Below, piece after piece: positions 18,858 to 28,120 of a stretch of 64,000 nucleotides of DNA. This DNA is from Lachnospiraceae bacterium (lineage in GTDB: Bacteria > Bacillota > Clostridia > Lachnospirales > Lachnospiraceae). The DNA is taken from assembly GCA_902363665.1 (NCBI GenBank), contig CABJAW010000016.1, positions 1 to 64,000 of the forward strand. The letters are read 5' to 3'. Under the pieces are notes generated by a model that made no database searches, was not told the DNA's origin, and saw nothing but the letters and a program-made list of their open reading frames with translations. Numbering within the stretch: the first letter of the stretch is position 1; every line of letters starts with the position of its first letter. A program made the position numbers and the translations under genes.

Positions 18858-19574
18858 ATGACAACAGGAATCTGTGATATGCATTGCCACATTCTTCCGA
18901 AGCTGGATGATGGCTCAAAAAGCGTGGATGAGACGATTCAGGCAATCGAAGAAGGTGTAAGGCAGGGGATTCGCACGATGATAGCGACCCCGCATTTTTA
19001 CCCGGGAAGGTACGAGGCAGATGTGCAGACGATTCTGCAAAAGGTTGAAAATATTCAGCTGATCTGTCAGGAACAGAATCTTCCGGTGAGGCTGTATGCC
19101 GGACAGGAATGCTTTTATTATTCCGGTCTTTTGGAGCAGCTGAAAGAGGGGAGTGTCCTGACGCTGGCGGGAAGCCGTTATGTACTGGTGGAATTTTCAC
19201 CGGACTGTATTTATTCTCAGCTTTTTTATGGATTGTCCGAACTGATAAGGGGCGGTTATCTTCCGGTACTGGCGCATTTTGAGCGTTATGAATGCCTTCG
19301 GAAGGAAGAACGTTTAAAGGAGCTGAAGGATGCAGGCATACTGCTGCAGATGAATTATGATACGCTGCTTCAAAGGGGGCTGTTTGGGAAAACCAGATGG
19401 CGTACACTTATGAAAAGCGGTATGGTCGATTTGCTTGGCAGCGACTGCCACGGAATGATGTTCCGGCCGTATCATGTGGATGAGGCTTGCAGGTGGCTGG
19501 AAAAAAACGTGGATCCAAAGCTGCGGCAGAGGATGCTTGAGAGAAATGTGCAGAAAATACTAAACAGAGACTAA
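18858..19574 (+). CDS. cpsB: Tyrosine-protein phosphatase, PHP type (CpsB/YwqE)
   Basis: 238 residues from ATG 18858, which lies nine bases after GGAG; the ATG at 18843 overlaps that site. Metal-binding PHP motifs are visible: DMHCHILPKLDDGSK (near the N-terminus), ATPHFYPG (about 45), and C-terminal GSDCHGM. This Mn-dependent enzyme removes phosphate from the tyrosine-rich tail of CpsD and so controls polysaccharide assembly. It is first in the operon cpsB-cpsC-cpsD-LCP. Confidence 0.9.
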   Translation: MTTGICDMHCHILPKLDDGSKSVDETIQAIEEGVRQGIRTMIATPHFYPGRYEADVQTILQKVENIQLICQEQNLPVRLYAGQECFYYSGLLEQLKEGSVLTLAGSRYVLVEFSPDCIYSQLFYGLSELIRGGYLPVLAHFERYECLRKEERLKELKDAGILLQMNYDTLLQRGLFGKTRWRTLMKSGMVDLLGSDCHGMMFRPYHVDEACRWLEKNVDPKLRQRMLERNVQKILNRD

Positions 19575-19586
19575 CAGGGAGATACT

Positions 19587-20312
19587 ATGGAAAACAACAC
19601 AGAACAGCAGAAGATAGCCGCCATGCGGCAGGACGATGAGATGGAAATTGATCTGCGGGAAATTTTCTTCCTTCTGAAATCAAGATGGAAGTCAATTTTC
19701 CTTGCAATGCTGATTGGCGCAGCGATCTTTGGTGCTTATCATGTATTTATGGTAAAGCCGTCCTATCAGGCGGATGCTTCGATCTACATAACAAATACGG
19801 ATTCCGTGATCACGTTTTCGGATCTGCAGCTGTCATCGGCGCTGACGGAAGACTACGCTAACATCATCAAGAGCCGTACCGTATTAAACCGCGTAATCAA
19901 AGAGCTGCAGCTGGATCTGAATTATAAGGCACTTGGCAATCTGATTTCCGTTGGGAATCCGGATGACAGCCATATCATCACGATCAAGGTAACGTGCGAT
20001 GATCCGGAGCTGAGCAGAAATATTGCAAATGCACTGATGAATGTGAGTATTGAGCAGATTTATCAGATTATCGGAAGCAGTGAGCCGACGGTCATTGACT
20101 ATTCAGTCGCAGAGGCAGTGGCAGATGTGACACCTGGTATTTCCAAATATCTGATGATGGGTGCGCTGCTTGGCGCAGTGATCGTATGCGGAATTGTGAT
20201 CCTGAGAATGCTTATGGATTCGACAATCAAGGGGGAGGAAGATGTGGAGAAGTACCTGCAGCTTCCGGTACTGGCCGCAGTGCCATATATCAATGAAGTG
20301 AACAGAAAGTGA
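19587..20312 (+). CDS. cpsC: Polysaccharide co-polymerase / kinase adaptor (Wzz/CpsC)
   Basis: 241 residues with two membrane spans (about 37-55 and 188-210) around an extracytoplasmic region of roughly 130 residues, the Wzz topology of Gram-positive adaptors. DLREIFFLLKSRWKSI just before the first span is typical. It recruits and activates CpsD and helps set chain length. It starts 12 bases after cpsB. Confidence 0.88.
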   Translation: MENNTEQQKIAAMRQDDEMEIDLREIFFLLKSRWKSIFLAMLIGAAIFGAYHVFMVKPSYQADASIYITNTDSVITFSDLQLSSALTEDYANIIKSRTVLNRVIKELQLDLNYKALGNLISVGNPDDSHIITIKVTCDDPELSRNIANALMNVSIEQIYQIIGSSEPTVIDYSVAEAVADVTPGISKYLMMGALLGAVIVCGIVILRMLMDSTIKGEEDVEKYLQLPVLAAVPYINEVNRK

Positions 20313-20322
20313 GGCACAGCAG

Positions 20323-21087
20323 ATGGAAGAGCAGAATTACAGAAGAGAATTGCCGGGAAGCAGACGGGTGATTCTGGATATAAAAGATCTGCCGTTTTCG
20401 GCGAGGGAAGCTTTGAATGTCCTGCGCGGAAATATTCAGCTGAGTGGTTTTGACCTGAAGGTGATCGCCGTGACGAGCGCAATGGCGAATGAGGGAAAAT
20501 CAACGGTTGCGTTTCGGCTTGCAAAGAGTTTTTCCGCCCTGAAGAAGCGGACGCTTTATCTGGACTGCGATATCCGAAATTCTTCCACAATGGCAAGATA
20601 TGACATTCGGGAAGAGGTAAGGGGACTCAGCGAGTTTCTCTGCGGAGAAGCGGTGATGAATGAGATTATCTACCGGACGGATGACCGGTATATGGATATA
20701 ATCTTTACCGGCGCGATTGCACCGAATCCGAGTGAACTCGTTTCAGGCAAGCTGTTTACCCTGCTTCTGGAAGAAATGCGGAAGCGGTATGACTATATTA
20801 TCGTGGATACGCCGCCGGTCAACCCGGTCATCGACGGAGCGCTGATCGCAAAGAAATGTGACGGTACGGTGCTTGTCATTGAAAACGGAGTGACGGAGCG
20901 TGCGCAGGCCGTTCATGCGAAGCGCCAGCTGGAGTACGGCGGGATTAAGCTTCTTGGAGCCGTTCTGAACCGCGTCGGAGCGGAGAAGAAGGGTTATGGC
21001 TACAGATATGGCTATGGCTACAGTTACGGCTACGGTTATGGTTATGGTTATGGAAAAGAAGCAAAAGAAAAGAAGAAAAGAGATTGA
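20323..21087 (+). CDS. cpsD: Tyrosine-protein kinase (CpsD/CapB) with Gly-Tyr tail
   Basis: 254 residues. BY-kinase motifs: Walker A TSAMANEGKST (about 50-60), Walker A' LYLDCDIRN (about 83-91) and Walker B YIIVDTPP (about 155-162). The C-terminus (about 225-246) alternates Gly and Tyr, with 10 Tyr, followed by a basic KEAKEKKKRD end. The Tyr cluster is the autophosphorylation site and CpsB substrate. The cluster is more regular and richer than the short tails of streptococcal CpsD. Confidence 0.92.
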   Translation: MEEQNYRRELPGSRRVILDIKDLPFSAREALNVLRGNIQLSGFDLKVIAVTSAMANEGKSTVAFRLAKSFSALKKRTLYLDCDIRNSSTMARYDIREEVRGLSEFLCGEAVMNEIIYRTDDRYMDIIFTGAIAPNPSELVSGKLFTLLLEEMRKRYDYIIVDTPPVNPVIDGALIAKKCDGTVLVIENGVTERAQAVHAKRQLEYGGIKLLGAVLNRVGAEKKGYGYRYGYGYSYGYGYGYGYGKEAKEKKKRD

Positions 21088-21108
21088 AAATAAGAGGGCA
21101 GAGAAAAA

Positions 21109-22179
21109 ATGAGCAGTCATAGTTCCGGAAAAGGACATCACCATCACCACCATGGTATCTGGTATCGGATGCGCCGATGGATGCGACATAATAAAAAGTT
21201 TGCAGCTGCTGCAGCTTTGCTTTGCATCGTGGTTTTGTCTGCAGGCGGATTTTTTCTTCTGCATTCACAGAAAGAGCAGAGTCGTCTCCATGTGACAGCC
21301 GGGAATTCTGTCGATATGAAAGGCGGATACCGGACGATTACCTGGAAAGACAAAGAATATCAGTACAATTCGCTGATCACGACTGTTCTGTACGCCGGAC
21401 TGGACTCGACAGACCCTCTGAAAGCATCAGAGACCTACAGCAACAAAGCACGTGCTGACAGTATTTCAGTGGTAATATTGGACAAAAAAAAGAAAAAAAT
21501 GAGCATTCTTGCCCTGAACCGTGATACAATGACAGAGATCAGACGATACACGAGGACGGGAGAGGACATGGGGACTTACGTCAGCCATCTCGGATATGCG
21601 TACAGCTATGGAGACGGCGGAGAGGTAAGCTGCGAGGACCTGAAGGAAGCAGTGGAGAATCTTCTTGGTATTTCAATCGATGAATATGCTGTCACAAATC
21701 AGTCCTCGATCACTTCGATCAATGATCTGGTCGGCGGTGTGACGGTGACTGTTCCGAATGATGACCTTGCAGCGATGTATCCTGAACTGAAAAAGGGCGC
21801 TGTCGTGACACTGGATGATTCCAATGTCAAAGATTTTCTGCAGCACAGAGACACGGCCGCGGATTTCAGTAACGAAGGCCGTATTGAGCGCCAGCAGGCG
21901 TATGTGACAGCGTATGTCGACCTGCTGAAAAACCGGCTTGCCAGTGAACCGGATCAGCTCTGGCAGGAGATTGGTCAGATGAATGACTATCTTCAGACGA
22001 GCATTACGAAGAATAAATATCTGTCCCTGGCGAGACTTCTGGAGAAGGTATCTTTTACTGATGCGGATTATTACAGGCCGACAGGAAAGGATTCCGCCGG
22101 TGAACTGCACGATGAGTTTTATGTCGACGAAGATGCACTGCGGCAGCTGGTCATCGATCTGTTTTATGAAGAGGTCTGA
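21109..22179 (+). CDS. LytR-CpsA-Psr (LCP) family transferase
   Basis: 356 residues. There is a cytoplasmic N-terminus, one membrane span (about 33-50) and a large extracellular domain with LCP features: LNRDTMTEI (about 137), and the acidic/arginine pattern near DFLQHRDTAADF (about 242-253). LCP enzymes attach glycopolymers to peptidoglycan. The N-terminus has a natural six-His run (residues 9-14, after GKG), which is unusual. It is the fourth gene of the cps operon and is likely to ligate the polymer controlled by cpsBCD. Confidence 0.88.
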   Translation: MSSHSSGKGHHHHHHGIWYRMRRWMRHNKKFAAAAALLCIVVLSAGGFFLLHSQKEQSRLHVTAGNSVDMKGGYRTITWKDKEYQYNSLITTVLYAGLDSTDPLKASETYSNKARADSISVVILDKKKKKMSILALNRDTMTEIRRYTRTGEDMGTYVSHLGYAYSYGDGGEVSCEDLKEAVENLLGISIDEYAVTNQSSITSINDLVGGVTVTVPNDDLAAMYPELKKGAVVTLDDSNVKDFLQHRDTAADFSNEGRIERQQAYVTAYVDLLKNRLASEPDQLWQEIGQMNDYLQTSITKNKYLSLARLLEKVSFTDADYYRPTGKDSAGELHDEFYVDEDALRQLVIDLFYEEV

Positions 22180-22197
22180 GACCGAAATTAAATCTGG

Positions 22198-22245
22198 TTT
22201 AAACTTAGCAATAAGTTTGAACATAAATCGGCGGGTTTCCGCCGG
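22198..22245 (+). other. Two intercistronic hairpins before the secreted repeat protein
   Basis: A long stem GTTTAAACTTA / TAAGTTTGAAC (22198-22224, one mismatch) is followed by CGGCGGG / CCGCCG (about 22229-22244), without a T-run. They may mark RNA processing or partial termination between the LCP gene and the next gene. Confidence 0.4.
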
Positions 22246-22273
22246 ACAAATTTTCAGGAAAGGAGGAGTGAAC

Positions 22274-23095
22274 ATGAAGAAGTTTACCGCATTTTTCTGC
22301 GCGGCAGCGATGGCACTCGGCATGTCTGCCAGCGCACTTGCTGCACCGAGCATCGGAGAACTGATTCCGGAAACACCGACACTGTTATCAGGCGAGATCA
22401 GAGATGGCTGGTGGCTGACAGTTACCAATGCTGATCCTGATAAGTATGAAGATGAAACTGTAAAAGATATCGTCAGCCGTTATAACGATGAAGATGATCT
22501 TACAGTTACTACAGTTGTGGATGTGCTGGAAGCACTTGGAGTTGATCTGACTCAGGAGATCAAAACCACAAAAGGTAATGTGATTGATCCGACGCTGTAT
22601 AAGTCGCTCACACCGTTTGTTGATCTTGTAATCACAAATGGTACTGAGGTAGCTTACAAGGCAGCTGATGAGGATAGTGTTGAGGCCCAGACTGAGGCTG
22701 CTCTTGAGACAGAAGCCGAGACTGAGGTGACTGTTGCTGAGAAAGCACCAGAGGGAATCAAGGCTTCTATGAAAGTAGAGCCGGCAAAAGACCTGAAGCT
22801 GGAAAATCTTGCAATTATGCAGATTGACCCGTTTACAGCAGATCCATATTTCATCGAACTGGACGACTATGTTGCAGAGACCGGTGAGATTACAGCAACC
22901 TTCCCGTGCCTTGGCCCGATCATGATTCTCTACACAGAGAATCCGGAAGAAGCTCTGAAGGCTCCGGTGGCAACTCAGGCTGTAACGGAGGCAGCAACGG
23001 AAGCGGTTGTGACGGAAGCAGCGACTGAGGCAGCTACAGAAGCAGCTGTAACAGAAGCCGCAACTGAGGTGGCTACAGAGGCAGCAGCTCAGTAG
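22274..23095 (+). CDS. Secreted protein with Thr-Glu-Ala repeat tail, unknown
   Basis: 273 residues from ATG 22274, preceded by AAAGGAGGAG. The signal peptide is MKKFTAFFCAAAMALGMSAS with cleavage near ALAA. A globular part (about 25-125 and 160-230) is interrupted by a Glu/Thr-rich segment (about 138-155). The last 40 residues repeat ATEAATEA-type units, a flexible wall-spanning or glycosylatable stalk. I know no family for the globular part. It has no LPxTG signal or C-terminal membrane anchor, so it would be released or held by the polysaccharide. Its position behind the LCP gene suggests a role at the cell surface. Confidence 0.7.
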   Translation: MKKFTAFFCAAAMALGMSASALAAPSIGELIPETPTLLSGEIRDGWWLTVTNADPDKYEDETVKDIVSRYNDEDDLTVTTVVDVLEALGVDLTQEIKTTKGNVIDPTLYKSLTPFVDLVITNGTEVAYKAADEDSVEAQTEAALETEAETEVTVAEKAPEGIKASMKVEPAKDLKLENLAIMQIDPFTADPYFIELDDYVAETGEITATFPCLGPIMILYTENPEEALKAPVATQAVTEAATEAVVTEAATEAATEAAVTEAATEVATEAAAQ

Positions 23096-23333
23096 ATTTA
23101 CACATCGCAATGAAGTGAACAGGCAGGACGGAGTCTTCGGAAGGAGCCCCGTTCTGTATCTGTACATGTGTATTGCAAGTATTTTACTTAACTGAATCAG
23201 GCAAGTTTCCTGCTTCAATTGTGTATATCCTCGCTTTCACATTATATTTTGCACGGGGATGCACAAATATATATCAATTCGTTGATTAATCGGTTATGTT
23301 GATTACATTATTACTGTAATAGGAGTGCAGAAT

Positions 23334-24098
23334 ATGGCGAAAAACAGAAATCCTGAATCTGAAAGAAATCCATTCAAAGTGGTTCTATATATACTGATTG
23401 TGCTGGCGCTGATCGGCTGCATTGGTTTTCTTTTTTATGAAAACCGGCAGAGAAAGGCGGCATACCGTGAAGAGATCGAGCAGATGGCTTCGGGAGAGAC
23501 CGAGTACGTCCGCGCAGAGCGTATGAGCGAGACAGAAACGGAAAAGCAGACAGAGAAACAGACGGAAAAGAAGCAGTCTGGAAAAAATATGGCTGATTCC
23601 TCAAAAGGCGAGACTGAGACGGAAAGCGAGTCAGAATCAGAAACAGATCAAACTGACGCTGCAGAAAGTACAGAATCCGAGAGTGAGACAGAGCTTTCTG
23701 CTGAAACAGAAAGTGAAACAGAGACAGAATCCGAATCCGAATCAGAAAGTGAAGAAACAAAAACTGCTTTGCCCCAAAAACTGCGTTCGATCAAGATCGT
23801 AGTGCTGAATGCAAGCGGCAAAGAAGGTGCTGCTTCGATGTGGAAAGAAGTGCTGGAAAAGGGCGGATACAAGACTATTTCTGTTGGAAGCTATTCTCAT
23901 AAGGAGGAAGGCACAACGATCTACACAAAGAATGCGGAATTAGGCGATGATCTCCGCTCTATTTTCCCGAATTCCAATGTGTATGAATCTGGAATGGATG
24001 AAGTAAAAAGCGAGATCGAATTGCCTGGTACGGTAGAGAATGCGAATAACGCGGATGCTTATATCGTAGTAGGAAAGAATAATACAGAAGTTTTCTAA
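23334..24098 (+). CDS. Membrane protein with acidic Ser-Glu-Thr linker and LytR_C-type domain
   Basis: 254 residues from ATG 23334 (AGGAG eight bases before). One membrane span (about 17-37) is followed by an extremely acidic Ser/Glu/Thr linker (about 55-145) and a C-terminal domain starting SIKIVVLNASGKEGAA. This matches the LytR_C domain (VxVxNxSGxxGxA pattern), often found with LCP proteins. It probably acts outside the cell at the wall. It lies downstream of the cps operon but 238 bases away and may have its own promoter. Confidence 0.78.
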   Translation: MAKNRNPESERNPFKVVLYILIVLALIGCIGFLFYENRQRKAAYREEIEQMASGETEYVRAERMSETETEKQTEKQTEKKQSGKNMADSSKGETETESESESETDQTDAAESTESESETELSAETESETETESESESESEETKTALPQKLRSIKIVVLNASGKEGAASMWKEVLEKGGYKTISVGSYSHKEEGTTIYTKNAELGDDLRSIFPNSNVYESGMDEVKSEIELPGTVENANNADAYIVVGKNNTEVF

Positions 24099-24137
24099 CC
24101 GGATTTTTAAAACCGCAAGAAGAAATTTAGGAAAAGA

Positions 24138-24177
24138 AGCCTGAGAAATCAGAAAAAAGGATTTCCCAGACTTTTTT
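24138..24177 (+). terminator. Terminator after the LytR_C gene
   Basis: AAGCCTGAGAAATC pairs imperfectly (12 of 14) with GATTTCCCAGACTT, followed by TTTTT on the plus strand. Confidence 0.55.
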
Positions 24178-24185
24178 ATTTGCAG

Positions 24186-24219
24186 AAAAATCCCGGTTAC
24201 GAAAGTCTGTAACCGGGAA
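24186..24219 (-). terminator. Terminator of the rfb operon
   Basis: A perfect 9-bp stem CCCGGTTAC/GTAACCGGG is followed on the minus strand by ATTTTTC. It lies just beyond the rfbC stop. Confidence 0.75.
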
Positions 24220-24253
24220 AGAAATGTGAGTACTATGCTTTGGCTGAAACAGG

Positions 24254-24862
24254 TCAGAAAGTGAACGTGTCCTTAAATCCAAGCCATTTCTGATCTTTTT
24301 CACTTAAATTCAGCGGCGTGCCGTCTGCCAGCGTATAACCCTCTGCCGAAGGAGTGCCATGGTAAGTGCCGACTACCTGTGGCCATACGATGCCAAGCTC
24401 CGGATCATTCCAGGCCATGCCGCCTTCGTCGCCCGGAGAATAGAAGTCCGTGCATTTATAGCAAAATTCGGCGATATCGCTGAGCACAAGAAATCCATGC
24501 GCGAAGCCCTGCGGAATATAGAACTGTTTATGGTTTTCCTCGGTAAGTTCAATTCCGTACCATTTGCCGTAGGTTTTGCTGTCTTTGCGCAGATCCACAG
24601 CCACGTCAAAGACAGAACCGCGGATAACACGTACCAGTTTTCCCTGCGGATGCTCTTTCTGATAATGAAGGCCGCGCAGGACGCCTTTTATGGAACTGGA
24701 CTGGTTGTCCTGGACAAATTCCATGGTCAGTCCGGCTTCTTTCATATCATTCTGATTGTAGGTTTCTACAAAATATCCACGGGCATCGCCATGCACGGTT
24801 GGGGTAATCGTGCAGAGTCCTTCGATGCCGCCTGCATTTTTTTCAACTTTAATCTGTCCCAT
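24254..24862 (-). CDS. rfbC: dTDP-4-dehydrorhamnose 3,5-epimerase
   Basis: 202 residues with cupin-fold RmlC motifs: HGDARGYFVETYN (about 24-36), VQDNQSSSIKGVLRGLHYQ (about 50-68, catalytic His) and YIPQGFAHGFLVLS (about 116-129). It is the third enzyme of dTDP-L-rhamnose synthesis and the last gene of the operon rfbA-B-D-C. Confidence 0.95.
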   Translation of the reverse strand: MGQIKVEKNAGGIEGLCTITPTVHGDARGYFVETYNQNDMKEAGLTMEFVQDNQSSSIKGVLRGLHYQKEHPQGKLVRVIRGSVFDVAVDLRKDSKTYGKWYGIELTEENHKQFYIPQGFAHGFLVLSDIAEFCYKCTDFYSPGDEGGMAWNDPELGIVWPQVVGTYHGTPSAEGYTLADGTPLNLSEKDQKWLGFKDTFTF

Positions 24863-24998
24863 TGTTAATCTCCTGAAATATTCTGTCAGAAGCGCTTCAA
24901 ATCAGGCTGTCATGATCTGATCTGAGAGCGCTTTTTCTTTGTTTGCCTGAAGTGTTCAAAATGGATCTTTGTAATCTACCACGCTGCACCTGAGTGGG

Positions 24999-25940
24999 TC
25001 AAAACGGATACTGCATGAGATAGCGGTGAAGTGCATCCTGCCAGGTGGGAAGCGGCGAGAAACCGTTTGCAGCAAGTTTGCTCTTGTCAAGCCGGCTGTT
25101 GAACGGTCTGGCTGCTTTGGAAAGACCATATTCGGCAGTTGTAACCGGGAGCACTGTGAGACGGTCCTCTGAGTATTCGGTATGGCCCAGCTCCACTGCC
25201 TGGCGGAAGATTTCTTTCGTAAAATCATACCAGCTGATGTAGCCGCCCTCGTTTGTCGCGTGATAGTAACCGTATTTGCTGCTTTCTGCCATATCACAGA
25301 GCAGTACCGCGAGGTCAAATGTATAGGTAGGGGTACCGATCTGGTCATTGACTACGCGGAGCGTGCCGTGTGTTTTTCCGACGTTTAACATGGTCTTGAT
25401 GAAGTTATTTCCGTTCGCTCCGAATACCCATGCGATACGGACAATAAAATACTTTTCAAGCAGGGAGGAGACGGCGAGTTCTCCGTCCAGCTTTGTCTTT
25501 CCATATACATTCAGCGGCTGATAATCTTTGCAGTCCGGTTCCCATGGTGTGGTGCCCTGACCGTTAAAGACGTAGTCTGTGGAGAGGTAAATCATTTTTG
25601 CATCGATCTTCCTGCAGGCACGGGCGATATTTTCGGTGCCCCCGACATTGATAGCGCGTACTTTTGCAATTTTATCCTCGTCCTCTGCGAGATCGACCGC
25701 GGTCCAGGCAGCGCAGTGTATGATGACATCAGGTGCTGTCTCTTCTATGACGCGGGAGACAGCCTGGCTGTCCGTGATATCCAGCTGCACATAAGGTGCT
25801 GTGGTGACGGCAGTACCGTCTGAAATTCCGGAATATTCCGGTGCAAGATCCGATCCGACGCATGCGTGGCCACGTTTTACCAGCTCATTGATGACATCAT
25901 GGCCGAGCTGTCCGCCGACTCCGGTAACAAATACTTTCAT
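24999..25940 (-). CDS. rfbD: dTDP-4-dehydrorhamnose reductase
   Basis: 313 residues from the ATG at 25940, which has AAGGAGG upstream; the longer frame to 26018 overlaps rfbB and lacks a site. SDR motifs: VTGVGGQLGHDV (NAD(P)H binding), the LSTDYVFNG segment with Thr/Asp, and YGKTKLDGE (YxxxK). It reduces the 4-keto group to give dTDP-L-rhamnose. It starts 11 bases after the rfbB stop. The gap to rfbC is 136 bases. Confidence 0.94.
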   Translation of the reverse strand: MKVFVTGVGGQLGHDVINELVKRGHACVGSDLAPEYSGISDGTAVTTAPYVQLDITDSQAVSRVIEETAPDVIIHCAAWTAVDLAEDEDKIAKVRAINVGGTENIARACRKIDAKMIYLSTDYVFNGQGTTPWEPDCKDYQPLNVYGKTKLDGELAVSSLLEKYFIVRIAWVFGANGNNFIKTMLNVGKTHGTLRVVNDQIGTPTYTFDLAVLLCDMAESSKYGYYHATNEGGYISWYDFTKEIFRQAVELGHTEYSEDRLTVLPVTTAEYGLSKAARPFNSRLDKSKLAANGFSPLPTWQDALHRYLMQYPF

Positions 25941-25951
25941 AAGAGGCCTCC

Positions 25952-26971
25952 TTAGCGGTTTCCGTACATTTTTTCGTAGTAATTCTGATATTCGCCGGAA
26001 ATGATCGTTTCCCACCATTCACGGTTGTTTAAATACCAGTCGATGGTCTTTTTGATTCCGTCTGCAAATTTTGTTTCCGGCAGCCAGCCCAGTTCATTGT
26101 GGATCTTGGTCGGATCGATCGCGTAACGCATGTCATGTCCCTTACGGTCTGCTACGTAGGTGATCAGGCTTTCCGGTTTGCCGAGTTCGCGGCAGATGAG
26201 TTTTACGATATCGATGTTGCGCATTTCATTGTGTCCGCCGACGTTGTAGACTTCGCCGACACGTCCTTTGTGGATGATCAGATCGATCGCGCGGCAGTGA
26301 TCCTCAACGTACAGCCAGTCGCGCACGTTTTCTCCTTTTCCGTAGACCGGAAGCGGTTTGTCGTTTAATGCATTGGCGATCATGAGTGGGATCAGTTTCT
26401 CCGGAAAATGATAAGGCCCGTAGTTGTTGGAGCAGCGGCTGATCGTGACCGGGAGTCCATACGTGCGATGGTAGGCGAGGACGAGAAGATCTGCGCCTGC
26501 CTTGGAAGAACTGTACGGGGAGCTGGTATGGATCGGGGTCTCCTCTGTAAAGAAAAGATCCGGGCGGTCCAGCGGAAGATCTCCGTACACTTCGTCGGTT
26601 GATACCTGATGATAACGGGTGATGCCGTATTTGCGGCAGGCATCCATCAGAACAGCGGTTCCTTTGATGTTGGTATCAAGGAAAATTTCCGGGTTTTCGA
26701 TGGAGCGGTCTACGTGAGACTCAGCTGCGAAGTTCACTACGATGTCCGGATGCTCTTCCTCAAAGAGACGGTAAACGGCTTCACGGTCCGTGATGCTGTC
26801 TTTTACAAAACGGAAATTCGGCTTATCCATGACCGGAGCGAGCGTGGAAAGATTGCCCGCGTAGGTCAGGCAGTCCAGGCAGACGATCCGGTAATCCGGA
26901 TGAGCCTTAAGCATGTGAAAAATAAAGTTGCTTCCGATAAATCCGGCACCGCCGGTAACAATAATGTTCAT
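25952..26971 (-). CDS. rfbB: dTDP-glucose 4,6-dehydratase
   Basis: 339 residues. The NAD-binding VTGGAGFIGSNF (about 5-16), the catalytic STDEVYGDL (Thr-Asp-Glu) and YSSSKAGAD (YxxxK) are all present. It makes dTDP-4-keto-6-deoxyglucose. Second gene of the operon. Confidence 0.96.
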   Translation of the reverse strand: MNIIVTGGAGFIGSNFIFHMLKAHPDYRIVCLDCLTYAGNLSTLAPVMDKPNFRFVKDSITDREAVYRLFEEEHPDIVVNFAAESHVDRSIENPEIFLDTNIKGTAVLMDACRKYGITRYHQVSTDEVYGDLPLDRPDLFFTEETPIHTSSPYSSSKAGADLLVLAYHRTYGLPVTISRCSNNYGPYHFPEKLIPLMIANALNDKPLPVYGKGENVRDWLYVEDHCRAIDLIIHKGRVGEVYNVGGHNEMRNIDIVKLICRELGKPESLITYVADRKGHDMRYAIDPTKIHNELGWLPETKFADGIKKTIDWYLNNREWWETIISGEYQNYYEKMYGNR

Positions 26972-27019
26972 ATGTGATAAAATCTCCTTTGCGTTTGATA
27001 TTTAAATAAGCACTTAAAT

Positions 27020-27919
27020 TTACCGGTGCAGAATATCGATATATTTGTGGTCCAGTACGTCCTTCAAGTACTGTCCATACTGATTTTTCTTCAATACTTC
27101 GTAAACTTTCAGCACTTCTTCTTCTGTAATCCAGCCATTTAAGTAAGCGATTTCCTCGAGGCAGGCGATCTTTCGATGCTGATGCGATTCAATCGTCTTG
27201 ACGAAGTTGGTTGCCTCAACGAGGCTTTCGTGTGTGCCGGTATCCAGCCAGGTAAAGCCCTGTCCGAGCAGTTCGACGTTCAGATTCCCGTTTTCCAGAT
27301 AGATGCGGTTCAGATCCGTGATTTCGAGCTCGCCGCGTGCGCTCGGCTTTAAATTTTTGGCATATTCTACGACTTTATTATCGTAGAAATACAGTCCGGT
27401 GACGCAGTAATTGCTTTTTGGATGGATCGGTTTTTCTTCGATGGAAACTGCCTTGCCTTCCTCATTGAATTCTACGATGCCAAACCGCTCCGGATCATCG
27501 ACATAATAGCCGAATACGGTAGCGCCCTTGCCGGTTTCTGCATTTAAAACGGCATCCTTAAGGCGCTGCTGAAGTCCCTGGCCGGTAAAAATATTATCGC
27601 CGAGTACCATGGCTACGGTGTCATCTCCGATAAATTCATCTCCGATGATGAATGCCTGTGCCAGTCCGTCCGGGCTTGGCTGTACGGCGTAAGTCAGGTG
27701 CACACCAAACTGGTGGCCGTCACCGAGCAGTTCGTGGAAGCGTGGCGTATCCTGAGGTGTTGAGATGATCAGGATATCACGGATTCCGGCATTCATCAGA
27801 ACCGACATGGGATAGTAGATCATTGGCTTGTCGTAGATCGGAAGAAGCTGTTTTGACGTTACCATAGTGAGCGGATACAAACGTGTGCCGGATCCGCCGG
27901 CGAGAATGATTCCCTTCAT
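27020..27919 (-). CDS. rfbA: Glucose-1-phosphate thymidylyltransferase
   Basis: 299 residues with the nucleotidyltransferase signature [14 protein letters not shown] (about 5-18), the YDKPMIYYP segment and the metal-binding LGDNIF (about 107). It makes dTDP-glucose from glucose-1-P and dTTP, the committed step of rhamnose synthesis. First gene of the rfb operon, with a good AAGGAGG site. Confidence 0.96.
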   Translation of the reverse strand: MKGIILAGGSGTRLYPLTMVTSKQLLPIYDKPMIYYPMSVLMNAGIRDILIISTPQDTPRFHELLGDGHQFGVHLTYAVQPSPDGLAQAFIIGDEFIGDDTVAMVLGDNIFTGQGLQQRLKDAVLNAETGKGATVFGYYVDDPERFGIVEFNEEGKAVSIEEKPIHPKSNYCVTGLYFYDNKVVEYAKNLKPSARGELEITDLNRIYLENGNLNVELLGQGFTWLDTGTHESLVEATNFVKTIESHQHRKIACLEEIAYLNGWITEEEVLKVYEVLKKNQYGQYLKDVLDHKYIDILHR

Positions 27920-27994
27920 AGGATAACCCTCCTTTGTATAATGTACCGGATTGACCGGTCATGTATCGAGTGTGGTTTCTTCTGTCATGTAGTT

Positions 27995-28025
27995 ATTATA
28001 AAAGATGACGTAACGTCACCTGCAA
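27995..28025 (-). promoter_or_regulatory. rfb operon promoter with MerR-type 19-bp spacer and palindrome
   Basis: On the minus strand TTGCAG (plus-strand 28020-28025) and TATAAT (27995-28000) are separated by 19 bp, which is too long for unaided transcription. The spacer holds the perfect palindrome TGACGTAACGTCA (28006-28018). This layout is diagnostic of MerR-family activators, which untwist an overlong spacer. A MerR-type gene lies about 100 bases upstream. Confidence 0.7.
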
Positions 28026-28120
28026 GTGTTTTTTTCTTTTTTGCTCATTTTTTATTTGACCCGAGTCAGGCAAGTCCCCTGCGAGGTTGCGAAAAGCAAT
28101 AAGCAGTGGGCAGGTGGAAT

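Noticed and set aside
23500..23760. CRISPR-like or tandem-repeat array in the LytR_C gene
   Set aside because: The repetitive GAAWCAGA-like sequence is a coding Ser/Glu/Thr linker with irregular spacing, not spacer-separated repeats.
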